NCBI RefSeq assembly: GCF_015476235.1
Contig: NZ_CP064338.1
Span: 1,550,001-1,614,000, forward strand
DNA length: 64,000 bases
Direction of reading: 5' to 3'
DNA from: Caldimonas thermodepolymerans
Lineage (GTDB): Bacteria; Pseudomonadota; Gammaproteobacteria; Burkholderiales; Burkholderiaceae_C
The notes under the pieces were generated by a model, which worked only from the letters and a program-made list of their open reading frames with translations, did not search any database and had not been told where the DNA came from. The position numbers and the translations under genes were made by a program. This document shows, one piece after another, positions 9,720 to 17,782 of the stretch. Position 1 is the stretch's first letter. Each line of letters opens with the position of its first letter.

Positions 9720-10562
9720 ATGCGATACGTCACCTGCCGTCCCGGCACCACGGCGCTGGTGCTGGATTCCCCGCACAGCGGGACCTGGTATCCCGAAGAC
9801 TTCCGCCACGCCTGCGACCTGGCGACGCTGCGGCGGGCGGAAGACACGCACGTCGAGAAGCTCTACGACTTCGCGCCCGCGCTCGGCGTGGCGTGGATCG
9901 AGGCGCATTTCCCGCGCAGCTACCTGGACGCCAACCGCGACCTGACCGAACTCGACGTCAGCCTGCTGGCCGACCCATGGCCTGACCCGGTGGTCGATGG
10001 CCCCAAGGTGCGCCTCGGCAAGGGGCTGGTGTGGCGGCTCACCGATGACGGCGTGCCGCTGTACGACCGCCTGCTCACGGCCGAGGAAGTGCGCCTGCGC
10101 ATCGAGCGCTGCTGGCGCCCGTACCACGAGGCCGTGGCGCAGGCAATCGACGCGGCGCACCGCCGCCACGGCCACGTGATCCACATCAACTGCCACTCGA
10201 TGCCTGCCGTGGCCGGCTCGCATGCGACCGAGTTCCCGGGGATGGTGCATCCCGACTTCGTGATCGGCGACCGCGACGGCACCACCGCCGACCCGGCGCT
10301 CACCCGCTGGATCGCCGGCTTCCTCGAACAGCGCGGCTACTCGGTCAGCATCAACCATCCGTACAAGGGCGTGGAGCTGGTGCGCCGCTACGGCCGGCCC
10401 GCCGGGCAGCGCCACTCGATCCAGCTCGAGATCAACCGGCGCCTGTACATGGACGAGGCGACGCTGGAACTGCACGCGGGCTACGAGCGCCTCAAGCCGC
10501 ACCTGCGCGAGCTGGTCGAGGCCTTGCTGGCGCTGGACCCGCGCGGCCTGCACGACGACTGA
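9720..10562 (+). CDS. N-formylglutamate amidohydrolase family protein
   Basis: A 280-residue cytoplasmic protein of the N-formylglutamate deformylase/amidohydrolase family, which splits N-formyl-L-glutamate into formate and glutamate, the last step of one histidine degradation route. Recognised from the N-terminal block [15 protein letters not shown], the ANRDLTELD segment, the metal/substrate block INCHSMPA, and the C-terminal [14 protein letters not shown]. No other hut genes are present, so the exact substrate (formylglutamate or another N-acyl amino acid) is open. The start at 9720 is supported by a -10-like box 8 nt upstream. The next gene starts 22 nt downstream on the same strand and is probably cotranscribed. 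Confidence 0.85.
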   Translation: MRYVTCRPGTTALVLDSPHSGTWYPEDFRHACDLATLRRAEDTHVEKLYDFAPALGVAWIEAHFPRSYLDANRDLTELDVSLLADPWPDPVVDGPKVRLGKGLVWRLTDDGVPLYDRLLTAEEVRLRIERCWRPYHEAVAQAIDAAHRRHGHVIHINCHSMPAVAGSHATEFPGMVHPDFVIGDRDGTTADPALTRWIAGFLEQRGYSVSINHPYKGVELVRRYGRPAGQRHSIQLEINRRLYMDEATLELHAGYERLKPHLRELVEALLALDPRGLHDD

Positions 10563-10584
10563 GCTCCCCGCACCGACACGCAAC

Positions 10585-11706
10585 ATGGACCGCGTCGACG
10601 CCGTCGTGATCGGGGCCGGAGTGGTGGGGCTGGCCGTGGCCCGCGCCCTGGCCCTGCGAGGACTCGAAACCGTGGTGCTGGAGGCGGAAACCGCCATTGG
10701 CACCGGCACCAGCTCGCGCAACAGCGAGGTCATCCACGCCGGGCTGTATTACCCGCAAGGCTCGTGGAAGGCCCGCCTGTGCGTGCAGGGCAGGCAGATG
10801 CTGTACCGGTATGCCGAGGAACGTGGCATCGCGTACCGCCGCTGCGGCAAGCTGGTCGTCGCGACCAGCAAGGCGCAGCTGCCCGCGCTGCGCCAAGTGA
10901 TCGAGGCGGCCGGGCGCAACGGGGTGACCGACCTGCAGTGGCTGGAGGCCGACGCTGCGCACGCGCTCGAGCCCGCGCTGTCCTGCGTGGCCGCGGTGCT
11001 GTCGCCTTCGACGGGCATCATCGACAGCCACGACTACATGCTGGCCCTGCAGGGCGACCTGGAGGCCGCGGGCGGCATGATCGCCTTCGCCTCGCCGGTC
11101 GAGCGGGTGCGCTGCGGGGCCGACGGGCATGTCGTCGAGGTGGGCGGCGAAGGGGCCGGCGAGCTGCAGGCCCGCGTGGTGGTCAACGCCGCCGGGCTGT
11201 GGGCGCCGGCGCTGGCGGGGCGCTTGGACGGGCTGGCGGCGCCGCATGTGCCGCGGGCGTATTTCGCCAAGGGCAACTACTACGCGCTGGCCGGGCGGGC
11301 GCCGTTCTCGCGCCTCATCTACCCGGTGCCCGAGGCCGCCGGCCTGGGCGTGCACCTGACGCTGGACCTGGGCGGGCAGGCACGTTTCGGTCCGGACGTC
11401 GAATGGATCGAGCCCGATGCGCAGGGGCGGCTGGACTACCGCGTCGACCCGCGCCGCGCCGAGCGCTTCTACGCCGAGATCCGCCGCTACTGGCCGGCGC
11501 TGCCCGATGAGGCCCTGCAGCCGGCCTACAGCGGCGTGCGCCCCAAGATCCAGGCGCCCGGCGAGCCGGCGCGCGACTTCGTCCTGCAGGGGCCGGCCGA
11601 GCACGGCGTGGCCGGGCTGGTCAACCTGTTCGGGATCGAGTCGCCCGGGCTCACCGCCGCGCTCGCGCTCGGCGAGGCGGTGGCCGGGATGGTCGCACCG
11701 GCCTGA
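10585..11706 (+). CDS. FAD-dependent oxidoreductase, L-2-hydroxyglutarate oxidase-like
   Basis: A 373-residue DAO-superfamily flavoenzyme. N-terminal FAD motif [16 protein letters not shown]; the block [14 protein letters not shown] is typical of the LhgO/L-2-hydroxyglutarate dehydrogenase branch; [10 protein letters not shown] and a C-terminal [17 protein letters not shown] complete the flavin fold. LhgO proteins oxidise L-2-hydroxyglutarate to 2-oxoglutarate and pass electrons to the respiratory chain. The upstream amidohydrolase would yield glutamate, a neighbour of 2-oxoglutarate, but a shared pathway is only suggested. It converges with pyrD, whose stop lies 4 nt beyond this one. Confidence 0.75.
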   Translation: MDRVDAVVIGAGVVGLAVARALALRGLETVVLEAETAIGTGTSSRNSEVIHAGLYYPQGSWKARLCVQGRQMLYRYAEERGIAYRRCGKLVVATSKAQLPALRQVIEAAGRNGVTDLQWLEADAAHALEPALSCVAAVLSPSTGIIDSHDYMLALQGDLEAAGGMIAFASPVERVRCGADGHVVEVGGEGAGELQARVVVNAAGLWAPALAGRLDGLAAPHVPRAYFAKGNYYALAGRAPFSRLIYPVPEAAGLGVHLTLDLGGQARFGPDVEWIEPDAQGRLDYRVDPRRAERFYAEIRRYWPALPDEALQPAYSGVRPKIQAPGEPARDFVLQGPAEHGVAGLVNLFGIESPGLTAALALGEAVAGMVAPA

Positions 11707-11710
11707 GCGG

Positions 11711-12748
11711 TCAGCGGCGGCGCAGGGCCAGCGCGGCCTCGCGCACCAGCGCCGGGCCGCGGTAGATCAGGCCGGTGTAGAGCTGCACCAGGTCGGCGCC
11801 GGCGGCCACCTTGGCGCGGGCATCCTCGCCGCTCATCACGCCGCCCACCCCGATGATCGGGAAGCCTGGCCCGAGCGCAGCGCGCAGCAGGCGGATCACG
11901 CGGTTGCTGGCCTCGAACACCGGCCGGCCGCTCAGGCCGCCCGTTTCCTGGCCGTGCGGCAGGTGCTGCACGGCGTCGCGCGCGATCGTGGTGTTGGTCG
12001 CGATCACGCCGTCGATGCGGTGCTTCTGCAGGGTGGCGGCGATCACCCCGACCTGTGCGTCGTCCAGGTCCGGCGCGATCTTCACGAACATCGGCACGTT
12101 GCGGCCGTGCGTGGCGGCGAGCTGCGCGCGCCGTTCCTGCAGGGCGCCGAGCAGCGCGTCCAGCGCCTCGTCGGATTGCAGCGAGCGCAGGTTCTGCGTG
12201 TTGGGCGACGAGATGTTGACCGTCACGTAGTCGGCATGCGGGTACACGCCGTCCAGGCCGGCCAGGTAGTCGTCCACGGCGCGCTCGATCGGCGTCGTCG
12301 CGTTCTTGCCGATGTTCAGGCCCAGGATGCCGCCCTGCTCGCGGAAACGCGCCGAGCGCACGTTGGCGATGAAGGCCTCCAGGCCGTCGTTGTTGAAGCC
12401 GAGCCGGTTGATCAGCGCGCCGGCCTCGGGCAGGCGGAACATGCGCGGCTTGGGGTTGCCGGGCTGGGGCTTCGGCGTGACGGTGCCGACCTCGATGAAG
12501 CCGAAGCCCATCGCGGCCAGGCCGTCGATGCAGCGGCCGTTCTTGTCCAGGCCGGCGGCCAGGCCGACGCGGTTCGGGAAGCGCAGCCCGGCCACCGTGA
12601 CCGGGTCGTCGACGCGGCGCTCGCCGTACAGGCAGGCCAGCGGCGTGCGCTGGACGCGTGCCAGCGTGTTGAGGGTCAGCTCGTGGGCCGTTTCAGGATC
12701 CAGCCCGAACAGGAACGGGCGGGCAAGGGAGTAGGGCAACAGGGACAT
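11711..12748 (-). CDS. pyrD: Dihydroorotate dehydrogenase (quinone), class 2
   Basis: A 345-residue protein catalysing the quinone-linked oxidation of dihydroorotate to orotate in pyrimidine synthesis, attached peripherally to the inner membrane. Class 2 features: an N-terminal membrane-binding helix ([19 protein letters not shown]), FMN-binding blocks AAGLDKNG and [19 protein letters not shown], the catalytic serine region [12 protein letters not shown], and [12 protein letters not shown] near the C-terminus. The start at 12748 is chosen over an in-frame ATG at 12826 because homologues begin at the MSLLPYSL helix and the upstream extension would run into the rpiA start region. Divergent from rpiA. 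Confidence 0.95.
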   Translation of the reverse strand: MSLLPYSLARPFLFGLDPETAHELTLNTLARVQRTPLACLYGERRVDDPVTVAGLRFPNRVGLAAGLDKNGRCIDGLAAMGFGFIEVGTVTPKPQPGNPKPRMFRLPEAGALINRLGFNNDGLEAFIANVRSARFREQGGILGLNIGKNATTPIERAVDDYLAGLDGVYPHADYVTVNISSPNTQNLRSLQSDEALDALLGALQERRAQLAATHGRNVPMFVKIAPDLDDAQVGVIAATLQKHRIDGVIATNTTIARDAVQHLPHGQETGGLSGRPVFEASNRVIRLLRAALGPGFPIIGVGGVMSGEDARAKVAAGADLVQLYTGLIYRGPALVREAALALRRR

Positions 12749-12758
12749 GGGCGTCTTG

Positions 12759-12776
12759 GATAATCGCGGGATTGTC
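12759..12776. promoter_or_regulatory. Overlapping divergent -10 boxes between pyrD and rpiA
   Basis: The 18-bp GATAATCGCGGGATTGTC is a near-dyad: GATAAT reads toward rpiA and GACAAT, on the other strand, toward pyrD. No strong -35 is seen for either. RNA polymerase could occupy only one direction at a time, which would make the two genes compete. Confidence 0.4.
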
Positions 12777-12806
12777 TCAAAAGAGGCCGGCAGGCCTTCG
12801 CTTCCC

Positions 12807-13469
12807 ATGACACAGGATGAACTCAAGGCCCTCGTGGGCCGCGCGGCGATCGACTACGTGGTGCCCGGCACCGTGGTCGGCGTCGGGACCGGATCGACCG
12901 TCAACTGCTTCATCGACGAACTCGCACGCATCAAGGACCGCATTGCCGGCGCCGTGTCCAGTTCCGTCAAGAGCACCGAGCGACTGCAGGCACTGGGCAT
13001 CCCGGTGCTGGATGCCAACGAGGTCGAGCGCCTGCCGGTCTACATCGACGGCGCCGACGAGATCGACCACGGCGGCTACATGATCAAGGGCGGCGGGGCG
13101 GCGCTGACGCGCGAGAAGATCGTCGCCGACATCGCCGAGCGCTTCATCTGCATCGCCGACGAGTCCAAGCTGGTGCAGACCCTGGGGCGCTTCCCGCTGC
13201 CGGTCGAGGTGATCCCGATGGCGCGCGCCCAGGTGGCGCGGCGCCTGGCCGCGCTCGGCGGCGAGCCGGTGTGGCGCGAAGGGGTCGTGACCGACAACGG
13301 CAACGTGATCCTGGACGTGCGGGGCCTGTCGATCACCGACCCGGCCGCGCTGGAGGCGGAGATCAACCAGTGGCCCGGGGTCGTGACCTGCGGCATCTTC
13401 GCCCGCAACAAGGCCAGCGTGTGCCTGCTCGGCACCGCGCAGGGCGTGCGGACGCTGACCTGGGCGTGA
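12807..13469 (+). CDS. rpiA: Ribose-5-phosphate isomerase A
   Basis: A 220-residue enzyme interconverting ribose 5-phosphate and ribulose 5-phosphate in the pentose phosphate pathway. The length is that of bacterial RpiA (about 219). Motifs: [11 protein letters not shown] (phosphate loop), [17 protein letters not shown] with the catalytic aspartates, and [11 protein letters not shown] with the active lysine and the catalytic glutamate region. The start at 12807 follows the pattern of homologues ([18 protein letters not shown]). A GC-rich hairpin (13477-13496) without a T run follows the stop, just before the convergent glutaredoxin-like gene. Confidence 0.95.
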   Translation: MTQDELKALVGRAAIDYVVPGTVVGVGTGSTVNCFIDELARIKDRIAGAVSSSVKSTERLQALGIPVLDANEVERLPVYIDGADEIDHGGYMIKGGGAALTREKIVADIAERFICIADESKLVQTLGRFPLPVEVIPMARAQVARRLAALGGEPVWREGVVTDNGNVILDVRGLSITDPAALEAEINQWPGVVTCGIFARNKASVCLLGTAQGVRTLTWA

Positions 13470-13503
13470 GGTGCGCCGGCGGCCGCGGGGCCGCCGTGCC
13501 GCA

Positions 13504-14145
13504 TCAGAAGCGGAAACCGGGCGGGGCATTGCCCGCCGGCGGCGGGGGCGCCTCGGCGGCCCGTGCCGGGGCCGGCGCGGGGGCGGCCGGTTGGGCCGGC
13601 GCTGCCGGGGCGGGTTGCACGGCCACCAGCGGCGTGGCCGGCGCATGCACGTAGTTGGCGGGCAGCAGGGACTGCTTCGGGTAGCCGGCCGCGTCCAGGT
13701 AGGAGGACCACTCGGTCGACGAGAAGCCGCGCACCTGCTGCTGGCCGATCTGCAGCGTCGGCAGCTCGTTGCCACCGGTCAGCCGGGCCAGGGCCTTGGA
13801 GTCCTCGGCAGTCGAGACGGTGCGCTCGGTGTAGGGGATGCCCCGTTGGCGCAGCAGGGCGCGCCCGGCGTCGCAGGGCTGGCAGTCGCTGCTGGTGTAC
13901 AGCGTCACCGGGTAACGCGCGACGACCTGGCGCAGCTCGTACGGCAGCGCCTGGCCGCCGCCCGTGCTGCCTGCGCCGGGGGCGGAAACCACCTGGGCCC
14001 GCCCGGCATCGGCCGGCGGCCGGTCGGTGTAGGTGACCTTGCCGTCCGGACCCACCACCTTGTACAGCGCCTGTGCGGGCAGGCTGGCGGCCAACGCGAG
14101 CAGGCCGGCCCCTGCGCCCAGCGCCCAGCGAGCTGTCTGTTTCAT
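13504..14145 (-). CDS. Exported DUF4124 and glutaredoxin-domain protein
   Basis: A 213-residue protein with three parts. Residues 1-27 form a signal peptide (charged start, LLALAASLPAQA), so it acts in the periplasm. A DUF4124 segment follows (YKVVGPDGKVTYTDRPP). Residues 78-155 are a glutaredoxin/thioredoxin-like domain with TLYTSSDCQPC (Cys88, Cys91) and the cis-proline block NELPTLQI. The tail is Ala/Pro-rich with PPPP. A periplasmic thiol-disulfide role is inferred. It lies 38 nt after prlC on the same strand and is probably the last gene of folD-prlC-this gene. Confidence 0.75.
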   Translation of the reverse strand: MKQTARWALGAGAGLLALAASLPAQALYKVVGPDGKVTYTDRPPADAGRAQVVSAPGAGSTGGGQALPYELRQVVARYPVTLYTSSDCQPCDAGRALLRQRGIPYTERTVSTAEDSKALARLTGGNELPTLQIGQQQVRGFSSTEWSSYLDAAGYPKQSLLPANYVHAPATPLVAVQPAPAAPAQPAAPAPAPARAAEAPPPPAGNAPPGFRF

Positions 14146-14183
14146 CCCGATTCCCTCAACTCGGTGCCGAAGCCCCGATGCTA

Positions 14184-16217
14184 TCAGGCCATGCCGGAGT
14201 GGCGTAGCAGCGCATCGATGCGTGGTTCACGGCCGCGGAAGGCGCGGAAGCTCTCGTCGGCCGGACGGCTGCCGCCGGCTTCCAGGATCTCCCGGCGATA
14301 GCGCCGGCCGGTCTCGACGTTCAGCACCCCGGCTTCCTCGAAGGCGCTGTAGGCGTCGGCGGACAGCACCTCGGCCCACTTGTAGCTGTAGTAGCCGGCC
14401 GCGTAGCCGCCCGCGAAGATGTGCGAGAAGCTGTGCTGCATGCGGTTGAAGGCCGGCGGGATCACCACCGCGACCTCGTGCCGCACCTCGTCGACCACCT
14501 CCTGGATGCGCGCTTCGCTGCCCGGCTCGGCGTGCAGGCGCATGTCGATCAGCGCGAACTCGATCTGGCGCAGCATCTGCATGCCGCTCTGGAAGTTGCG
14601 CGCCGCGACCATCTTGTCGTACAGCTCGCGCGGCAACGGCTTGCCGGTGTCGACATGGGCGGTCATGTGCCTGAGCACGTCCCACTCCCAGCAGAAGTTC
14701 TCCATGAACTGGCTGGGCAGCTCGACCGCGTCCCATTCGACGCCGGAGATGCCGGCCACGCCGATCTCGTCGACCTGGGTCAGCAGGTGGTGCAGCCCGT
14801 GGCCGAACTCGTGGAACAGCGTGGTGACCTCGTCGTGCGTCAACAGTGCCGGCTTGCCTCCCACGCCCTCGGCGAAGTTGCACACCAGGTGCGCCACCGG
14901 GGTCTGCAGGCCGCCGTCGGGCCGGGCCCAGCGACTGCGCACGTCGTCCATCCAGGCGCCCGAGCGCTTGCCGGCGCGGGCGTACGGGTCCAGGTAGAAC
15001 TGGCCGACCAGCTGGCCGCCGCGCTCGATGCGGAAGAAGCGCACGCTCGGGTGCCACACCGGCGCGGTGTCGGGCCGGATCTGGACCTCGAACAGCGTCT
15101 CGACGATGCGGAACAGGCCCTCCAGCACCTTGGGCTCGGTGAAGTACTGCTTCACCTCCTGGTCGCTGAAGGCGTAGCGCTTTTCCTTGAGCTTCTCGGA
15201 GGCGTAGGCCATGTCCCAGGCCTGCAGCTCCTCCAGGCCCAGCTCGGTGCGGGCGAACTCGCGCAGCTCGGCCAGGTCCTTCTCGGCGTAGGGGCGGGCG
15301 CGCCGGGCCAGGTCGCGCAGGAACGCCATCACCTGCTCGGGCGACTCGGCCATCTTGGGCACCAGCGAGACCTCGGCGTAGTTGCGATGGCCCAGCAGCC
15401 GGGCCTCCTCCTGGCGCAGCGCGAGCAGCTCGGCCATGATCCAGGAGTTGTCGAACTTCGGGTCGCCCAGCTCGGAGGCGCGCGTCGCGTAGGCGCGGTA
15501 GAGCTTCTCGCGCAGCGGGCGGTGGCTGCCGTACTGCATCACCGGGTAGTAGCTCGGGAACTGCAGCGTGATCTTGTAGCCGTCCTTGCCCTCGCGCTCG
15601 GCCGCCGCCCGGGCCGCGGCCCGGGTGTCCTCGGGCACGCCGGCCAGCTCCTCCTCGCTCGCGTAGTAGGCGAAGCTGTCGGTCGCGTCCAGCACGTGCT
15701 CGGAGAACTTCTGTGCCAGCTCGGCCTGCCTTTCCTGGATCTGGGCGAAGCGCTCCTTGGCCGCGCCCTGCAGCTCGGCGCCGGACAGGACGAAGTTGCG
15801 GATCGCGTTGGACAGCGCCTGGCGGCGCGCGGGCGGCTGCTGGGGCGCATCGGGCCGGGCCGCCAGCGCCTTGTACTTGGCGTACAGGCGTTCGTCGGCG
15901 CCGAGCCGCGTGTAGAACTGCGTGACCTTGGGCAGGTTCTCGTTGTAGACCGCACGCAGCTCGGGGCTGTCGGCCACCGCGTTGAGGTGGCTGACCATGC
16001 CCCAGGCGCGGCCGAGCCGCTCGGTGGCCACGTCCAGCACCGCGGCGATGGCGTCATGGTCGACCGGCACCGCGTCGCTGACCACCTGCTCCAGCGCGGC
16101 GTCCGCCGCGGCGAGCAGCTGGTCGATCGCGGGGCCGACGTGTTCGGGCCGCACCTCGGCAAAGCGGGGCAGGGCGGAGAAGTCGAGCAGCGGGTTGGTG
16201 ACGGTCGGCGTGGTCAT
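14184..16217 (-). CDS. prlC: Oligopeptidase A, M3 metallopeptidase
   Basis: A 677-residue cytoplasmic zinc peptidase that breaks down signal peptides and other oligopeptides. The catalytic motif HEFGHGLHH is at residues 469-477, with the M3 blocks AHLVCNF and GVEWDAVELPSQFMENF around it and MQHSFSHIFAGGYAAGYYSYKWAE near the end. The length matches E. coli PrlC (680). The gene begins 5 nt after the folD stop, so the two are cotranscribed; the pairing of a folate enzyme with a peptidase has no obvious functional meaning. Confidence 0.93.
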   Translation of the reverse strand: MTTPTVTNPLLDFSALPRFAEVRPEHVGPAIDQLLAAADAALEQVVSDAVPVDHDAIAAVLDVATERLGRAWGMVSHLNAVADSPELRAVYNENLPKVTQFYTRLGADERLYAKYKALAARPDAPQQPPARRQALSNAIRNFVLSGAELQGAAKERFAQIQERQAELAQKFSEHVLDATDSFAYYASEEELAGVPEDTRAAARAAAEREGKDGYKITLQFPSYYPVMQYGSHRPLREKLYRAYATRASELGDPKFDNSWIMAELLALRQEEARLLGHRNYAEVSLVPKMAESPEQVMAFLRDLARRARPYAEKDLAELREFARTELGLEELQAWDMAYASEKLKEKRYAFSDQEVKQYFTEPKVLEGLFRIVETLFEVQIRPDTAPVWHPSVRFFRIERGGQLVGQFYLDPYARAGKRSGAWMDDVRSRWARPDGGLQTPVAHLVCNFAEGVGGKPALLTHDEVTTLFHEFGHGLHHLLTQVDEIGVAGISGVEWDAVELPSQFMENFCWEWDVLRHMTAHVDTGKPLPRELYDKMVAARNFQSGMQMLRQIEFALIDMRLHAEPGSEARIQEVVDEVRHEVAVVIPPAFNRMQHSFSHIFAGGYAAGYYSYKWAEVLSADAYSAFEEAGVLNVETGRRYRREILEAGGSRPADESFRAFRGREPRIDALLRHSGMA

Positions 16218-16222
16218 GGATC

Positions 16223-17074
16223 TCAGTTGGCGGCGCGTTCGGCCGATTCAATGGTGTTGACGAGCAACATTGTGATGGTCATCGGACCCACCCCGCCCGG
16301 AACAGGGGTGATCGCCGAGGCGACCTGGGAGACGCCCGGGAAGTCCACGTCGCCGCACAGCTTGCCCTCGTCGTTGCGGTTCATGCCGACGTCGATCACC
16401 ACCGCCCCCGGCTTGACCATGTCGGCGGTGAGCACGTTGCGCTTGCCGACCGCGGCGACCACGATGTCCGCCTGGCGGGTGTGGTAGGCCAGGTCCGGCG
16501 TGGCGCTGTGGCAGATGGTCACGGTGGCGCTGGCCTGCAGCAGCATCATCGCCATCGGCTTGCCGACGATGTTGGAGCGGCCGATGACCACCGCGTGCTT
16601 GCCCTTCGGGTCGCAGCCGATCGACTCCAGCAGCTTCATGCAGCCGTAGGGCGTGCAGGGCTTGAAGCCGGGCTGGCCGACCATCAGCGCGCCGGCGCTG
16701 GCGACGTGGAAGCCGTCCACGTCCTTGGCCGGGGAAATGGTTTCGATGACCTTGTGGGCATCGATGTGCGGCGGCAGCGGCAGCTGCACCAGGATGCCGT
16801 GGATGGTCGGGTCGGCGTTCAGTGCCTCGATGCGCGCCAGCAGCTCGGCCTCGGTCAGCGTCGCCGGGTATTGCTCCAGCACCGAGTGCAGGCCGTTTTC
16901 CTGGCAGGCCTTGACCTTGTTGCGCACATAGACCTGCGAGGCCGGGTTGTCGCCGACCAGCAGCACGGCCAGGCCGGGTTTCACCCCGCGGGCGGTCAGC
17001 GCGGCGGCGCGTTGCGCCACTTCGGCGCGGATCTGTCGGGACACGGCGAGGCCGTCGATGATGCGTGCGGTCAT
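16223..17074 (-). CDS. folD: Methylenetetrahydrofolate dehydrogenase/cyclohydrolase
   Basis: A 283-residue bifunctional enzyme converting 5,10-methylene-THF to 10-formyl-THF with NADP, feeding purine and formyl-methionine synthesis. FolD signatures are clear: [14 protein letters not shown] (catalytic lysine of the YxxxK block), QLPLPPHID, the 10-formyl-THF region [23 protein letters not shown], and the C-terminal [15 protein letters not shown]. First gene of a minus-strand operon with prlC; a terminator separates it from the response regulator upstream. Confidence 0.95.
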   Translation of the reverse strand: MTARIIDGLAVSRQIRAEVAQRAAALTARGVKPGLAVLLVGDNPASQVYVRNKVKACQENGLHSVLEQYPATLTEAELLARIEALNADPTIHGILVQLPLPPHIDAHKVIETISPAKDVDGFHVASAGALMVGQPGFKPCTPYGCMKLLESIGCDPKGKHAVVIGRSNIVGKPMAMMLLQASATVTICHSATPDLAYHTRQADIVVAAVGKRNVLTADMVKPGAVVIDVGMNRNDEGKLCGDVDFPGVSQVASAITPVPGGVGPMTITMLLVNTIESAERAAN

Positions 17075-17109
17075 GATGGGGTCCGAATGCGGGGTTCCGA
17101 AAACGAAAA

Positions 17110-17132
17110 GGGCCGCTTGCGTGAAGCGGCCC
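17110..17132 (-). terminator. Rho-independent terminator after the two-component operon
   Basis: Stem GGGCCGCTT / AAGCGGCCC (9 bp) with a 5-nt loop; on the minus strand it is followed by TTTTCGTTTT. It separates the response-regulator gene from folD. Confidence 0.85.
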
Positions 17133-17149
17133 CGGGGGGATGCGGGCGG

Positions 17150-17773
17150 TCAGGTCTTGGCCTGCGCACCGAGGGCGATCTTGAGCAGGTCGGCCACGGT
17201 GTTGGCGTTGAGCTTTTCCATGATGTTGGCGCGGTGCGCCTCCACCGTCTTGATGCTGATGCCCAGGTCGTCGGCGATCTGCTTGTTCAGGCGGCCGGCG
17301 ACGATGCGGTCCAGCACCTGGGCCTCGCGGGTGGTCAGGCGCGACAGCAGTGCGTCACGGCTGGCGGCTTCCTGCTGTTGCGAGAACAGGGTGCGCGCCT
17401 GCTCCAGCATGCGCTCGACCAGGGCGACGAGCTCGTCTTCCTTGAAGGGTTTCTCGATGAAGTCCATCGCTCCCTTCTTCATCGTGCTGACCGCCATCGG
17501 CACGTCGCCGTGGCCGGTGATGAAGACGATGGGCAGCGGGGACTTGCGTTCCAGCAGGCGGTCCTGCAGCTCCAGCCCGCTCATGCCGTCCATGCGGATG
17601 TCGGCGATCAGGCAGGCCACCTCGCGCGGGTCGAAACGGGAGAGGAAGGATTCGGCCGAGTCAAAGCACTTGACGCGGTAGTCCTTGCCTTCCAGCAACC
17701 ATTGCAGTGAGTCGCGAACGGCCTCGTCATCGTCGACGACGTACACGGTGCCTTTCTTGGGAATCAAGCTCAT
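17150..17773 (-). CDS. FixJ/NarL-type response regulator
   Basis: A 207-residue transcriptional regulator. Receiver domain (1-125): acidic pair in VVDDDEAV, phospho-acceptor Asp58 in LIADIRMDG, threonine in FITGHGD, and KPF near 108. C-terminal LuxR-type helix-turn-helix (about 140-200): LTTREAQVLDRIVAGRLNKQIADDLGIS, with KTVEAHRANIMEKL as the recognition helix. This is the FixJ/TodT layout. It begins 9 nt after the histidine kinase stop, so the two form a cognate pair. Divergent from the pyruvate dehydrogenase operon, a possible target (inference). Confidence 0.9.
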   Translation of the reverse strand: MSLIPKKGTVYVVDDDEAVRDSLQWLLEGKDYRVKCFDSAESFLSRFDPREVACLIADIRMDGMSGLELQDRLLERKSPLPIVFITGHGDVPMAVSTMKKGAMDFIEKPFKEDELVALVERMLEQARTLFSQQQEAASRDALLSRLTTREAQVLDRIVAGRLNKQIADDLGISIKTVEAHRANIMEKLNANTVADLLKIALGAQAKT

Positions 17774-17782
17774 GGGAGGTTC

